Origin: JBGPIK01 sp041484845
GTDB lineage: Bacteria; Desulfobacterota; Binatia; UBA9968
Reading direction: 5' to 3'
NCBI GenBank assembly: GCA_041484845.1
Contig: JBGPIK010000046.1
Location: forward strand, 1 to 25,684
Length of the DNA stretch: 25,684 nucleotides
Shown here: piece after piece, positions 14,994 to 22,673 of the stretch
How the letters are laid out: each line of letters begins with the position of its first letter
Position numbering within the stretch: the first letter of the stretch is position 1
Made by a program: the position numbers and the translations under genes
Notes under the pieces: generated by a model
Seen by the model: the letters and a program-made list of their open reading frames with translations, nothing else
The model's database searches: none
What the model was told of the DNA's origin: nothing

Positions 14994-15988
14994 CGCAGCG
15001 CGAGATGATTCACTGGGGGAAATTGCTATTCGAACGCCGGCTCATTAGTGGCTGGGGTGGAAACCTAAGTTGCCGCGCGGGGGAAAACGAGTTCCTGATC
15101 ACGGGTCAGCATGCGCCGCTGGGATTTCTTGCGCCGAAAGATCTGGTGCGCATCAACGACACAGGCCAGCCGGTGAAAAAGGACCAGCGCGCCTCCAGCG
15201 AGACACCCATGCACCTGGCCGTTTACCGCGGCACAGATGCTCAAGCCATCATTCACGTTCATCCACCCATGGTTTTGGCTTTTTCACTGGCTCATGAGAG
15301 TTTTGTTCCCGTGAGCTTCGAAGAAAAGTACACCCTAGGTGAAGTGTCGATCATCCCGCAGGATACTCCGACGGTGACCCAGCCAGAGCCGCTTATTGAG
15401 GAACTCAAATACCATCCGGTGGTGATTATCAAGGGCCACGGCACCGTCGCTATCGGAAAGGATTTTCAAGAAGCGTTTCTGTTAACGGACCTGCTTGAAG
15501 AGGCGGTTCACTGTCAATTCTTCAAGGAGGGTAAAGGAATCGTTGCCGGCCCAGCAACGGCAGCGCCTGGCCTGCAAGCGCAAAAACCTGCTGCTTTGTC
15601 CAAGGGTGAGCGGTACGTGCTTTTTTCCCCGGCGCACATGGCCGCGCTGGTGGCCTATGCCAACCGTGACAATGAGTTTCGTGGCTTTGGCAGTGAAACA
15701 GACCTGTCCACGACCCTCACGCTTCACTTAGAGGAAACCGATACTTCATGGACGGTGAGATTCATTGGCGGGGAAATCACCGGAGTTGACCAGCAGACGA
15801 ACGGCGAGTTTTTGATCAGCGGCAAAGAACAATGGTGGAGAGCCGTTTTTAGCAACCGCATCGATCCGTTTCTGGCCACACAACAGGGGAAGTTAAAACT
15901 CAAGCGCGGTGAACTGGCGCAGCTTTCGCGCTGGTACAAACCTTTTCACAAGGCGTTTTCAATATGGCAAACGATTCCGGTTCAATAG
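14990..15988 (+). CDS. Class II aldolase fused to an SCP2-like lipid-binding domain
   Basis: A 332-residue two-domain protein. Residues 1-185 are a class II aldolase/adducin domain: GWGGNLSCR (phosphate binding), SSETPMH with catalytic Glu71, HVHPP (His89, His91) and KGHGTVAIG (His150) as zinc ligands. An Ala/Pro linker (186-205) leads to residues 206-322, which look like a sterol-carrier-protein-2 domain: LFSPAHMAALVAYANRDNEF, TLTLHLEET, GEFLISGKEQWWRAVFSNRIDP and GKLKLKRGELAQL. Family members cleave fuculose, ribulose or methylthioribulose 1-phosphates into DHAP and an aldehyde; MtnB dehydratases share the fold and are an alternative. ATGA overlap with the isomerase gene shows tight coupling. 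The SCP2 part suggests a hydrophobic substrate or product. Confidence 0.85.
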   Translation: MTQREMIHWGKLLFERRLISGWGGNLSCRAGENEFLITGQHAPLGFLAPKDLVRINDTGQPVKKDQRASSETPMHLAVYRGTDAQAIIHVHPPMVLAFSLAHESFVPVSFEEKYTLGEVSIIPQDTPTVTQPEPLIEELKYHPVVIIKGHGTVAIGKDFQEAFLLTDLLEEAVHCQFFKEGKGIVAGPATAAPGLQAQKPAALSKGERYVLFSPAHMAALVAYANRDNEFRGFGSETDLSTTLTLHLEETDTSWTVRFIGGEITGVDQQTNGEFLISGKEQWWRAVFSNRIDPFLATQQGKLKLKRGELAQLSRWYKPFHKAFSIWQTIPVQ

Positions 15989-17508
15989 CGTTTTGTGCGG
16001 CGGCGGTGCTGGAACGAACAGCCGAGCGGCAACCGAACAAAACCGCTATCATCACGAAGGAAGAAGAGCTTACATTCGCAGCTTTGAATCAACGGGTCTG
16101 TGCCTTGGCTGCGCATCTACAACAGGAAGGCATCGCTCAAGGTGATCGCGTGGGCGTTCTGTTACCGAATTGTGCGGCGATTCCCCTAAGTTATTATGCG
16201 ACACAAAAGATCGGCGCCGTGACGGTTATCCTCGATGCACGCTTACGCGGTAAAGAACTACAAGGAGTGTTAAAAGACGCTGATATTAAACTGCTTATCG
16301 CCAACGAGCCCTTGTTAGCTGAAGCCCGAGAGGCGTTGCAGACGAGCCGGCCGGTACCCGTCTGGGTGGTTAACGGCGCCGGGGAACACAGCTTCGAAAA
16401 AAGATATTCCGCGCCGCCGGCAGCCATTGCAGTCCCGAGCGTAAGCCCCGATGACGACGCGCTTATTCTTTACACCTCAGGAACTACGGGCGAGCCTAAA
16501 GGCGTGGTGCTTACTTATAACAACCTGGCGCAATATCCCCGGATCATGGGAGAAACCCAAATCACGAGCTCCGCAACCGTGCGCGGGTGTATCCTGCCGA
16601 TGTCGCATATCGTGGGCCCGATCGTGTGCAACGACCTCGCAGACAAGGGGTTTACGCTGGTTATTTTCGATCAGATCAATCCGATCACGCTTCTGGAAGG
16701 CATTCAAAAACACCGGGTGACGGTATTCGAAAGTGTGCCCATCGTCTTTCAACTATTGCTCGGCGTGCGCAATCTCGCCAGTTACGATACCCGCAGTGTA
16801 AAAATCGCCGCGATGATGGGTACGACGATTCCCGTGCCGCTGCTGCGTGCGTTTCAGTCTGCCCAACCCCACGTCAAGGTCATTCAAGGTTATGGACTGA
16901 CCGAAACCTCGCCTATGATCACGCTTGTGGAACCGGAAAAGGCCGAAGCAAAGATAGGCAGCATTGGCCGGCCGGTGACCGGCGTCGAGGTCAAAGTCGT
17001 CGATGAAAGCGGCAAGGAAGTTCCTGTCGGCGAGCCGGGAGAAATTATCACCCGCGGTCCCCATGTGATGAAAGGCTATTTCCGCAAACCGGAGGCGACT
17101 GCGGCGCGGGTTCGCAACGGCTGGCTGTTCACCGGCGACATCGGTCGACGCGAAGCGGACGGCTACCTTTATCATTTAGGACGACGCGACGACATGATCA
17201 TCACCGGCGGTCTCAACGTCTATCCGGCGGAGGTCGAGGCCATGATTTACAATCACGATTCGATTCAGGAGACCATTGTTTTTGCGATCCCGGATGCCAA
17301 ACGTGGTCACGTCATTGGCGCTGCCGTGGTGCCACGACCGGGCGCGACAATCGTCGAAAAAGATCTGCTCACATTTCTTCGCGCCAACCTGGCGAACTTC
17401 AAAGTTCCGCAAAAGATCACGATTCGCCAATCTCTGCCTCGCACCTCCTCGGGCAAGACGATCCGCGAAGCGGCGGTGCTGCTTTCGGATCGTTCGGGGG
17501 CTTCATGA
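15964..17508 (+). CDS. AMP-dependent acyl-CoA ligase (class I adenylate-forming)
   Basis: A 514-residue acyl/aryl-CoA synthetase. Seen: the P-loop YTSGTTGEPKG (170-180), QGYGLTETSP, the LFTGDIG and GRRDDMIITGGLNVYP hinge motifs, and the catalytic Lys in PRTSSGKTIRE near the end. It activates a carboxylic acid with ATP and loads it on CoA; the chain length cannot be read from sequence. The start ATG lies inside the end of the aldolase gene (25-base overlap) and its stop overlaps the next gene, so it belongs to the same operon. A role on the acid made from the aldolase's aldehyde product is a reasonable inference. Confidence 0.93.
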   Translation: MANDSGSIAFCAAAVLERTAERQPNKTAIITKEEELTFAALNQRVCALAAHLQQEGIAQGDRVGVLLPNCAAIPLSYYATQKIGAVTVILDARLRGKELQGVLKDADIKLLIANEPLLAEAREALQTSRPVPVWVVNGAGEHSFEKRYSAPPAAIAVPSVSPDDDALILYTSGTTGEPKGVVLTYNNLAQYPRIMGETQITSSATVRGCILPMSHIVGPIVCNDLADKGFTLVIFDQINPITLLEGIQKHRVTVFESVPIVFQLLLGVRNLASYDTRSVKIAAMMGTTIPVPLLRAFQSAQPHVKVIQGYGLTETSPMITLVEPEKAEAKIGSIGRPVTGVEVKVVDESGKEVPVGEPGEIITRGPHVMKGYFRKPEATAARVRNGWLFTGDIGRREADGYLYHLGRRDDMIITGGLNVYPAEVEAMIYNHDSIQETIVFAIPDAKRGHVIGAAVVPRPGATIVEKDLLTFLRANLANFKVPQKITIRQSLPRTSSGKTIREAAVLLSDRSGAS

Positions 17509-17828
17509 GCAATGCGGCGAATGAAGGCGACCTTATCATCGATCGTATTCGAAACGCCGCGGGTTTGATTCTTGGAGTTTCAGAGAATCGTAGTTGGATC
17601 GAATTCTTCTTCGAGGGCGACCTCATGCACACCCGAACCGTCAACCTCCCCGCCCACACCCTCTTTGACATCTATGTCGAGGAAATCCCCCACAAGGCGA
17701 CGGTATACGAACACCCGCGCACGATGATTTTTTTTACCGGCCCGTGTGACGTGGTGATCAGCCGAGATGTTGACAAAATCATTATCAGCGGTGCTCCACC
17801 TACCACTGAAACTCCCCCAAGTACTTGA
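17505..17828 (+). CDS. Small protein of unknown function, last gene of the operon
   Basis: A 107-residue protein starting MSNAANEGDLIIDRIRNAAG and ending in a Pro/Thr-rich tail. The middle is rich in aromatic and beta-branched residues (SWIEFFFEGDLMHTRTV, TMIFFTGPCDVVIS, KIIISG), so a small beta fold is likely. No signal peptide or family is recognised. ATGA overlap with the ligase gene makes co-expression nearly certain, and it may bind one of the operon's enzymes or its substrate. Confidence 0.75.
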   Translation: MSNAANEGDLIIDRIRNAAGLILGVSENRSWIEFFFEGDLMHTRTVNLPAHTLFDIYVEEIPHKATVYEHPRTMIFFTGPCDVVISRDVDKIIISGAPPTTETPPST

Positions 17829-17912
17829 TACTTACCCATATTTCGACCGGGCATTGCGCCGACGCTTCCGCTTGCTCCTCCGACCCGTCTCTGTTTTTCA
17901 ATTGCCAAGTTG

Positions 17913-17941
17913 TTGACTAACTCGCAAGCCTGTTTGATAAA
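17913..17941 (+). promoter_or_regulatory. Candidate sigma70 promoter of the phosphopantetheinyl transferase
   Basis: TTGACT (17913-17918), 17-base spacer, GATAAA (17936-17941). The predicted transcription start is near 17948, after the GTG at 17945, which argues that translation begins downstream. Confidence 0.55.
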
Positions 17942-18004
17942 GAAGTGGCAGGTGCCAAAACCTATCGGATAGTTGCAACGATTCGAAAAAGCGAAGGGAT
18001 CCCT

Positions 18005-18769
18005 TTGAGCACTGTGTCGTCGGAGCGCGTCTGGTCCTCCTTCCCCGCGAATCTCGCCCTCGCAAAAGATGAAATTCATGTTTGGTTAGCCGGTTTGAAC
18101 GATCCTGGCATTGGCTTGAAATATTTTGCAGACTATCTTTCTTTGGCCGAGCGCAATCGCGCAGCACAATTTAAGTTTCTACCCGACCGCAGACGTTACC
18201 TAGTCGCGCACGCAGCCTTGCGCTCGATCCTGGGAATGTATTTGAACGTCCACCCCGTAGCGATCGAATTTGGCTCAGGTCCTGTGGGCAAGCCGAAACT
18301 GGCGCACAATTTTGCCAGCAGCGAGCTTGGGTTTAATCTCTCCCATTCCGGCGAGATTGCACTGATCGCCGTAACTCGGGGTAGTGAAATCGGTGTCGAT
18401 GTCGAACGTATTCGAGAAGACTTTGCGTTCGAACCCATCGCGCAACGATTCTTCACTGCCAACGAAGTGGCGGCACTCCAGGATTTACCGGTCGATCTGC
18501 AGAGAGAGGCCTTTTACAAGTGCTGGACGAGCAAGGAGGCCCTGCTGAAAGCCAAGGGCACGGGACTTAGCGGGTCCTTAGACGAAGTCCAAATCATGCT
18601 CATGCCCGGGGCTCGCGTGCGTGTCACGCCCCCGGTGGGTGACTGGTCTTTGATAGAACTGAGTCCGATCGGCGGTTACGCGGCCGCACTGGCAGCCAAA
18701 AAACTCGATGGCGAGCCGCAGTGCTACCGCTGGGAACCGTCGTTTCTTGAATCAAAGCTTCATTCCTGA
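18005..18769 (+). CDS. 4'-phosphopantetheinyl transferase (Sfp type)
   Basis: A 254-residue Sfp/Gsp-type transferase that moves phosphopantetheine from CoA to a carrier protein (ACP/PCP). Motifs: GPVGKPKLA, LGFNLSHSGEIALIAV, GSEIGVDVERIRED (Mg-binding Asp and Glu), RFFTANEVAAL and FYKCWTSKEALLKAKGTGL. The frame is open to a GTG at 17945, but that codon precedes the predicted transcript start. The TTG at 18005 has GAAGGG 6 bases upstream and gives a normal Sfp length. It follows the acyl-CoA ligase operon with its own promoter. No carrier protein or polyketide/peptide synthase is in the window, so the partner is unknown. Confidence 0.9.
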   Translation: MSTVSSERVWSSFPANLALAKDEIHVWLAGLNDPGIGLKYFADYLSLAERNRAAQFKFLPDRRRYLVAHAALRSILGMYLNVHPVAIEFGSGPVGKPKLAHNFASSELGFNLSHSGEIALIAVTRGSEIGVDVERIREDFAFEPIAQRFFTANEVAALQDLPVDLQREAFYKCWTSKEALLKAKGTGLSGSLDEVQIMLMPGARVRVTPPVGDWSLIELSPIGGYAAALAAKKLDGEPQCYRWEPSFLESKLHS

Positions 18770-18775
18770 CCCGGC

Positions 18776-19705
18776 TCAGCGCACGATAACCTCGACGAAT
18801 TTCGCAAATGCCGGCAGGAAATCGAAGACGACTTTCCCTTTCTCGCCGCCGCGGTTTTTTACCACGTGCAGAGTGACTCGATTCGTTTCGCTGACTTTCT
18901 TTGGTTCCGCCTCGGTTTCCAGCACCAGGATCACGTCCGCGCTCGAAACTTTCTCGCACCAGATCTGAGGCAAACGTCCGGGATCATCTCGCAGGTCGGG
19001 CCACACGGCCAGGATTGGAATGTTTAGGTTTACGGCCATCTCCTGAAATTGCTCGGTTAGTATTGGCAGGCGATAGTTCAATGGCTCATCAATGGCTCCG
19101 AGGCGCTGGGAGTCGTCGATGACCGCGATCACTCGATCCGCATGGTTACTGGTTATAACCTCGCCAATATGAGCCTTGATCTGCGCTATGTCGGTTCCTC
19201 GGCTACATTCAACGACATAAACCAAATCCAACCACGGCTTGGCTTCTTGCGCCACTTTTCTGATTTTCTCCCAGCTCGGCGCTAACGCCGAGCTGTCAGC
19301 GTGATGAGCTTTCGGCACGCCGTACCAGTGGAGCAGGTAGGAGCTGCCGCGGCGGATTTCTCGGTTCTCGATTTCACTCAAGCGAGCGAGCGTCTTGATT
19401 GCAAGATCCTTCTTGCGCTCAGCAAAAGTGAAAAAAATTCCCGACACGCTGTTGTGCATGGCAACCTGATCGACCAACTGCTTGGCCAATGAAGTTTTGC
19501 CACATGCCGGCGGTCCGATGAGCAAATGGAGGCCCGGATGGATGCCGTCCAGGGCGCGGCTCAAATTGGGAAATCCTGTTTCCCAACCGGAGATCTCCTT
19601 CACGGCGTGCTCTCTTTGGAGCTCGTCGAGAAGAGCGTCGAGCTCGGCTCCTTCGGATTGTGGGAGGATCTTTTCAGCCATGGAACGACGGTTAAGCTTA
19701 TCCAT
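18776..19705 (-). CDS. Stand-alone DnaB-C/RecA-like ATPase
   Basis: A 309-residue P-loop ATPase. Walker A is GPPACGKTSLAKQ (about residues 64-76), followed by GIFFTFAERKKDLAIKTLARLS, a Walker B-like RVIAVIDDSQRLG, VNLNIPILAVWPDLRDDP and SSADVILVLETEAE, VTLHVVKNRGG near the end. This order matches the C-terminal motor domain of replicative helicase DnaB and KaiC/RadA-like relatives. The DnaB N-terminal domain is missing; a short helical region takes its place. ATG 19705 is preceded by GAGGG 8 bases upstream. It is convergent with the phosphopantetheinyl transferase gene (6-base gap) and divergent from the oxidoreductase operon. Role unknown; it may be a RecA-like regulator rather than a helicase. 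Confidence 0.75.
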   Translation of the reverse strand: MDKLNRRSMAEKILPQSEGAELDALLDELQREHAVKEISGWETGFPNLSRALDGIHPGLHLLIGPPACGKTSLAKQLVDQVAMHNSVSGIFFTFAERKKDLAIKTLARLSEIENREIRRGSSYLLHWYGVPKAHHADSSALAPSWEKIRKVAQEAKPWLDLVYVVECSRGTDIAQIKAHIGEVITSNHADRVIAVIDDSQRLGAIDEPLNYRLPILTEQFQEMAVNLNIPILAVWPDLRDDPGRLPQIWCEKVSSADVILVLETEAEPKKVSETNRVTLHVVKNRGGEKGKVVFDFLPAFAKFVEVIVR

Positions 19706-19738
19706 TTTGGGCGCCCTCGGCAAGGCGCAATATTTCCA

Positions 19739-19791
19739 TTGACATAGATGAGATGTCTGTAATAACGGTTACATCGTAACAGATGGCTCAT
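19739..19791 (+). promoter_or_regulatory. Promoter element and dyad operator of the aldehyde-oxidase-like operon
   Basis: A perfect -35 TTGACA (19739-19744) is followed by no good -10 box at normal distance (TAATAA at 15 bases). Over it lies a dyad centred at 19769/19770: ATGAG-N4-CTGT (19748-19760) mirrored by ACAG-N4-CTCAT (19779-19791). A nested GTTAC-ATC-GTAAC (19768-19780) and TGTAA-N6-TTACA (19758-19773) lie inside. This suggests a regulated promoter in the divergent gap. Confidence 0.45.
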
Positions 19792-19819
19792 GCACAAAGG
19801 ATAAAGGAGGATAGCGAAT

Positions 19820-20437
19820 ATGGGTGTCGAAAAGAAAGGCAATAAGGTATCCCGACGCTCCTTCCTAAAGGGACTCGGCGGCGGCGCCATCGGCACAGCG
19901 GTGATCTCGACCGGCCTTCTAAACGTTGAGCCAGCCGAGGCCTATACACCAGAGGCGGTTGGTACTTTCAAAAGGTCAGTCGTCAATTTTAAGGTCAACG
20001 GCAGAAGTTACCGTGTGGAAGTTGAGCATCGAAGCACCTTGGCCGAAGTCCTGCGCGATGAATTGGGTCTCACCGGCACCAAGATCGGCTGTGACCGCGG
20101 CGAGTGCGGCGCCTGCACGGTAATCATCAATGGTCGCAACGTCTACTCCTGCAGCCAGCTTGCCGTCTGGATGGAAGGCAAGGATATTCTCACCATCGAG
20201 GGCCTGGCCAAAGGCGATAAATTGGACCCCTTGCAGGAAGCCTTCATCGAGAATGACGGTCCGCAGTGCGGTTTTTGCACTTCGGGACAGATTATGTCGG
20301 GTAAGGCCTTGCTGTTAAAAAATTCCCAACCGAGCGAAGCCCAGGCGCGGCGAGCCCTCTCCGGGAATCTCTGTCGCTGCGGAAATTACAACCGTGAAGT
20401 CGCGGCGGTGCTCGCCTCGGCATCGAAAGCACGGTAA
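19820..20437 (+). CDS. Aldehyde oxidoreductase, 2Fe-2S subunit with Tat signal
   Basis: A 205-residue iron-sulfur subunit of a xanthine-oxidase-family molybdenum enzyme. The N-terminus carries a twin-arginine motif (SRRSFLKG, residues 11-18) and hydrophobic stretch, with likely cleavage near EAYTPE, so the folded complex goes to the periplasm. A plant-ferredoxin-like cluster site (CDRGECGACTV ... CSQL) is followed by the second [2Fe-2S] domain (CGFCTSG and CRCGNY). It starts at ATG 19820 with AAGGAGG upstream. It is first in an operon with the molybdopterin and FAD subunits. Tat signal on this subunit and the cysteine-rich FAD subunit resemble E. coli PaoABC. Confidence 0.95.
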   Translation: MGVEKKGNKVSRRSFLKGLGGGAIGTAVISTGLLNVEPAEAYTPEAVGTFKRSVVNFKVNGRSYRVEVEHRSTLAEVLRDELGLTGTKIGCDRGECGACTVIINGRNVYSCSQLAVWMEGKDILTIEGLAKGDKLDPLQEAFIENDGPQCGFCTSGQIMSGKALLLKNSQPSEAQARRALSGNLCRCGNYNREVAAVLASASKAR

Positions 20438-20447
20438 GGAGGTCGCT

Positions 20448-22658
20448 ATGGCACAGAAAGAATTTTCCATTGTCGGCAAGAGAACGCCGCGCATCGACGC
20501 ATATGAACGGGTCACCGGGCAAGCCCAATATACCGGCGACATTCAACTCCCCGGCATGCTCTACGCGCGCGTCTTGCGCAGCCCGCTGCCCCACGCGAAA
20601 ATCGTCAGCATCGACACATCCAAGGCAGAAAAACTGCCCGGCGTGAAGGCTGTGATTCATCACGGCACCACGGAGATCCCCTGGTCCAGCGGCGGCCTGA
20701 CTCATAAACGCTTCATCTTCAATAACCCAGTGCGCTATGTGGGCGAGGCGGTTGCGGCCGTGGCGGCCACAAACCGTCATCTGGCCGAGGAGGCGCTCGG
20801 GCTCATCGACGTCAAGTACGAAAAAATTCCGCACGTGCTCGACCCCAAAGAGGCCCTCAAGCCGGACGCGCCCAAGATTACGCCCAACGGTAATCTATCG
20901 GTAGGCAAGGGAGCGTTCAGTGCGCCCATTCAAGAAACGTGGGGCGATTTGGAAAGGGGTTTCAAGGAAGCCGATCGCACTTTCGAAGACACCTACATTT
21001 CAAAGCACGTCAACAACGCCCAACTCGAACGGCGCGTGAGTGTGGCCAAGTGGGACGGCGGTAAGCTTACCGTCTTCGCCTCCACTCAGGGGGTCTCCAA
21101 TGCCAGAACCGATATCGCCAAAGATTTCGGTCTGCCACTCAGCAAAGTGCGCGTCGTCTGCAAATATATGGGCGGCGGCTTCGGCAACAAAAATCAGGCC
21201 CAGGATTATGACTATATGACCGCTGCTCTGGCTAAAGTCACCGGCCAGCCGGTCAAGCTCGAATTCACCCGCGAGGACGACTACATCGGCATGCACGGTC
21301 GCTGGGCGTCAGAACAGCGCTACAAAATCGGCGTGAAGAATGACGGCACCATTACGGCGGTGCAACTCGACGCCGTCACCAACATGGGCGCTTACCGCAA
21401 ACAGAGCGGCAATCTGAGCGGAACGGACTTTTATGAGATCCCCAATTTCAAGAAGGTGGTCCTGCCGGTCCACACCAATACGGTCGTCGCGGCGAACTAT
21501 CGCGCGCCCGCCTATCCGCAGTCGGTCTTTGGCTTCGCGTCATTTCTGGACCAGATTGCTTTCGAGTTGGGCATCAACCCGCTCGACATGTTCATGCGAA
21601 ATCGCATTCGCATGTATAAGAGCAAGATTCCCTTTACCTCGAACTACCTCGAGCAGTGCATCACCGAAGGATCGAAGCGCATTGGCTGGAGCGAGAAGTG
21701 GCATAAACCGGGTGCCGCGTCCGGACCGGTAAAACACGGCATCGGCATGGCCATTGCCGGTTATCCCTTCAGGCCGGGACTCGGCGCAGCGACGATTCGG
21801 GTCAATCCAGACGGCACGGCTCACGTTCTCGTGGGTGTCACCGACATCGGCACCGGCGCTAAAACCACCATGGCCATTATCGCCTCGGAAGCTCTCGGCA
21901 TTCCGCTGAACCAGATTCAACTCACCAACGGCGACACCGACGCCACGCCCTATTCGGTCGGCGAGTCCGGCAGCCGCACCACCTCATTTACCGGGCCGGC
22001 GGTGATCGCCGCGGCTGAAGACGTGCGCAAACAGATTTTTGCCATGGCGGCTAAAGAGTTCAAAGTGAAGGCGGATGAGCTGGATCTGCGCGACGGCCAA
22101 GTTTTCGCGACATCCGATCCTTCCAAGAAGATAGCTCTGGGTCGGATCGTGAAAGATTCCGGCGACCTCATTGGCCGCGCGACAACCAACCCGAATTTTC
22201 CGAAAGATGTGGAGGGCAAAAGTTTTTCCGCCCACTTCGCGGAGGTCGAGGTCGACACGTGGACCGGCCACGTAAAGATCACGCGCTATGTCGCCGCGCA
22301 CGATAGCGGCATGATTCTCAATCGTCTCACGGCGGAAAGCCAGGTGAAGGGTGGCATCGTGCAAGGCATCGGCATGGCGCTCACCGAAGAATTGCTGATC
22401 GACCCGGTAACCGCGACGCCGATGAATCCCAGCTATCGCGACGCCAAAGTGCCGACCCACCTGGAAACACCGGATGTCGAAGTCATATTCATTGAAAACT
22501 ACGATCCCTACGGCGTCTTCGGTGGAAAGGTGGTAGGCGAACCGCCGATCACCGCCGCCGTGGCGACCGTGGCCAACGCGATCTTCAACGCGACGGGAAA
22601 GCGCATCAAGGTGTTACCGATTACGCCGGACAAGATCCTGCAGGCGGTTCGGGTCTGA
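20448..22658 (+). CDS. Aldehyde oxidoreductase, molybdopterin-binding subunit
   Basis: A 736-residue catalytic subunit of a xanthine dehydrogenase-family enzyme. It has the N-terminal RIDAYERVTGQAQYTGDI, YMGGGFGNK (Mo-cofactor contact), NYRAPAYPQS, GVTDIGTGAKT, SGSRTTSFTGPAV and the catalytic Glu in GGKVVGEPPITAAV near the C-terminus. It oxidises aldehydes or N-heterocycles with water-derived oxygen. The ATG at 20448 follows TAAGGAGGTCGCT, a consensus Shine-Dalgarno; the longer frame to 20394 lies in the previous gene. It has no Tat signal and would be carried out by the Fe-S subunit. The XdhC/PaoD-type maturation chaperone is not seen here. Confidence 0.95.
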   Translation: MAQKEFSIVGKRTPRIDAYERVTGQAQYTGDIQLPGMLYARVLRSPLPHAKIVSIDTSKAEKLPGVKAVIHHGTTEIPWSSGGLTHKRFIFNNPVRYVGEAVAAVAATNRHLAEEALGLIDVKYEKIPHVLDPKEALKPDAPKITPNGNLSVGKGAFSAPIQETWGDLERGFKEADRTFEDTYISKHVNNAQLERRVSVAKWDGGKLTVFASTQGVSNARTDIAKDFGLPLSKVRVVCKYMGGGFGNKNQAQDYDYMTAALAKVTGQPVKLEFTREDDYIGMHGRWASEQRYKIGVKNDGTITAVQLDAVTNMGAYRKQSGNLSGTDFYEIPNFKKVVLPVHTNTVVAANYRAPAYPQSVFGFASFLDQIAFELGINPLDMFMRNRIRMYKSKIPFTSNYLEQCITEGSKRIGWSEKWHKPGAASGPVKHGIGMAIAGYPFRPGLGAATIRVNPDGTAHVLVGVTDIGTGAKTTMAIIASEALGIPLNQIQLTNGDTDATPYSVGESGSRTTSFTGPAVIAAAEDVRKQIFAMAAKEFKVKADELDLRDGQVFATSDPSKKIALGRIVKDSGDLIGRATTNPNFPKDVEGKSFSAHFAEVEVDTWTGHVKITRYVAAHDSGMILNRLTAESQVKGGIVQGIGMALTEELLIDPVTATPMNPSYRDAKVPTHLETPDVEVIFIENYDPYGVFGGKVVGEPPITAAVATVANAIFNATGKRIKVLPITPDKILQAVRV

Positions 22659-22673
22659 TCGAGGAGGAGCGCT

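Noticed and set aside
20292..20834. A 180-codon minus-strand frame antisense to the Fe-S and Mo subunit genes
   Set aside because: Lies opposite two strongly supported genes and shows no motif.
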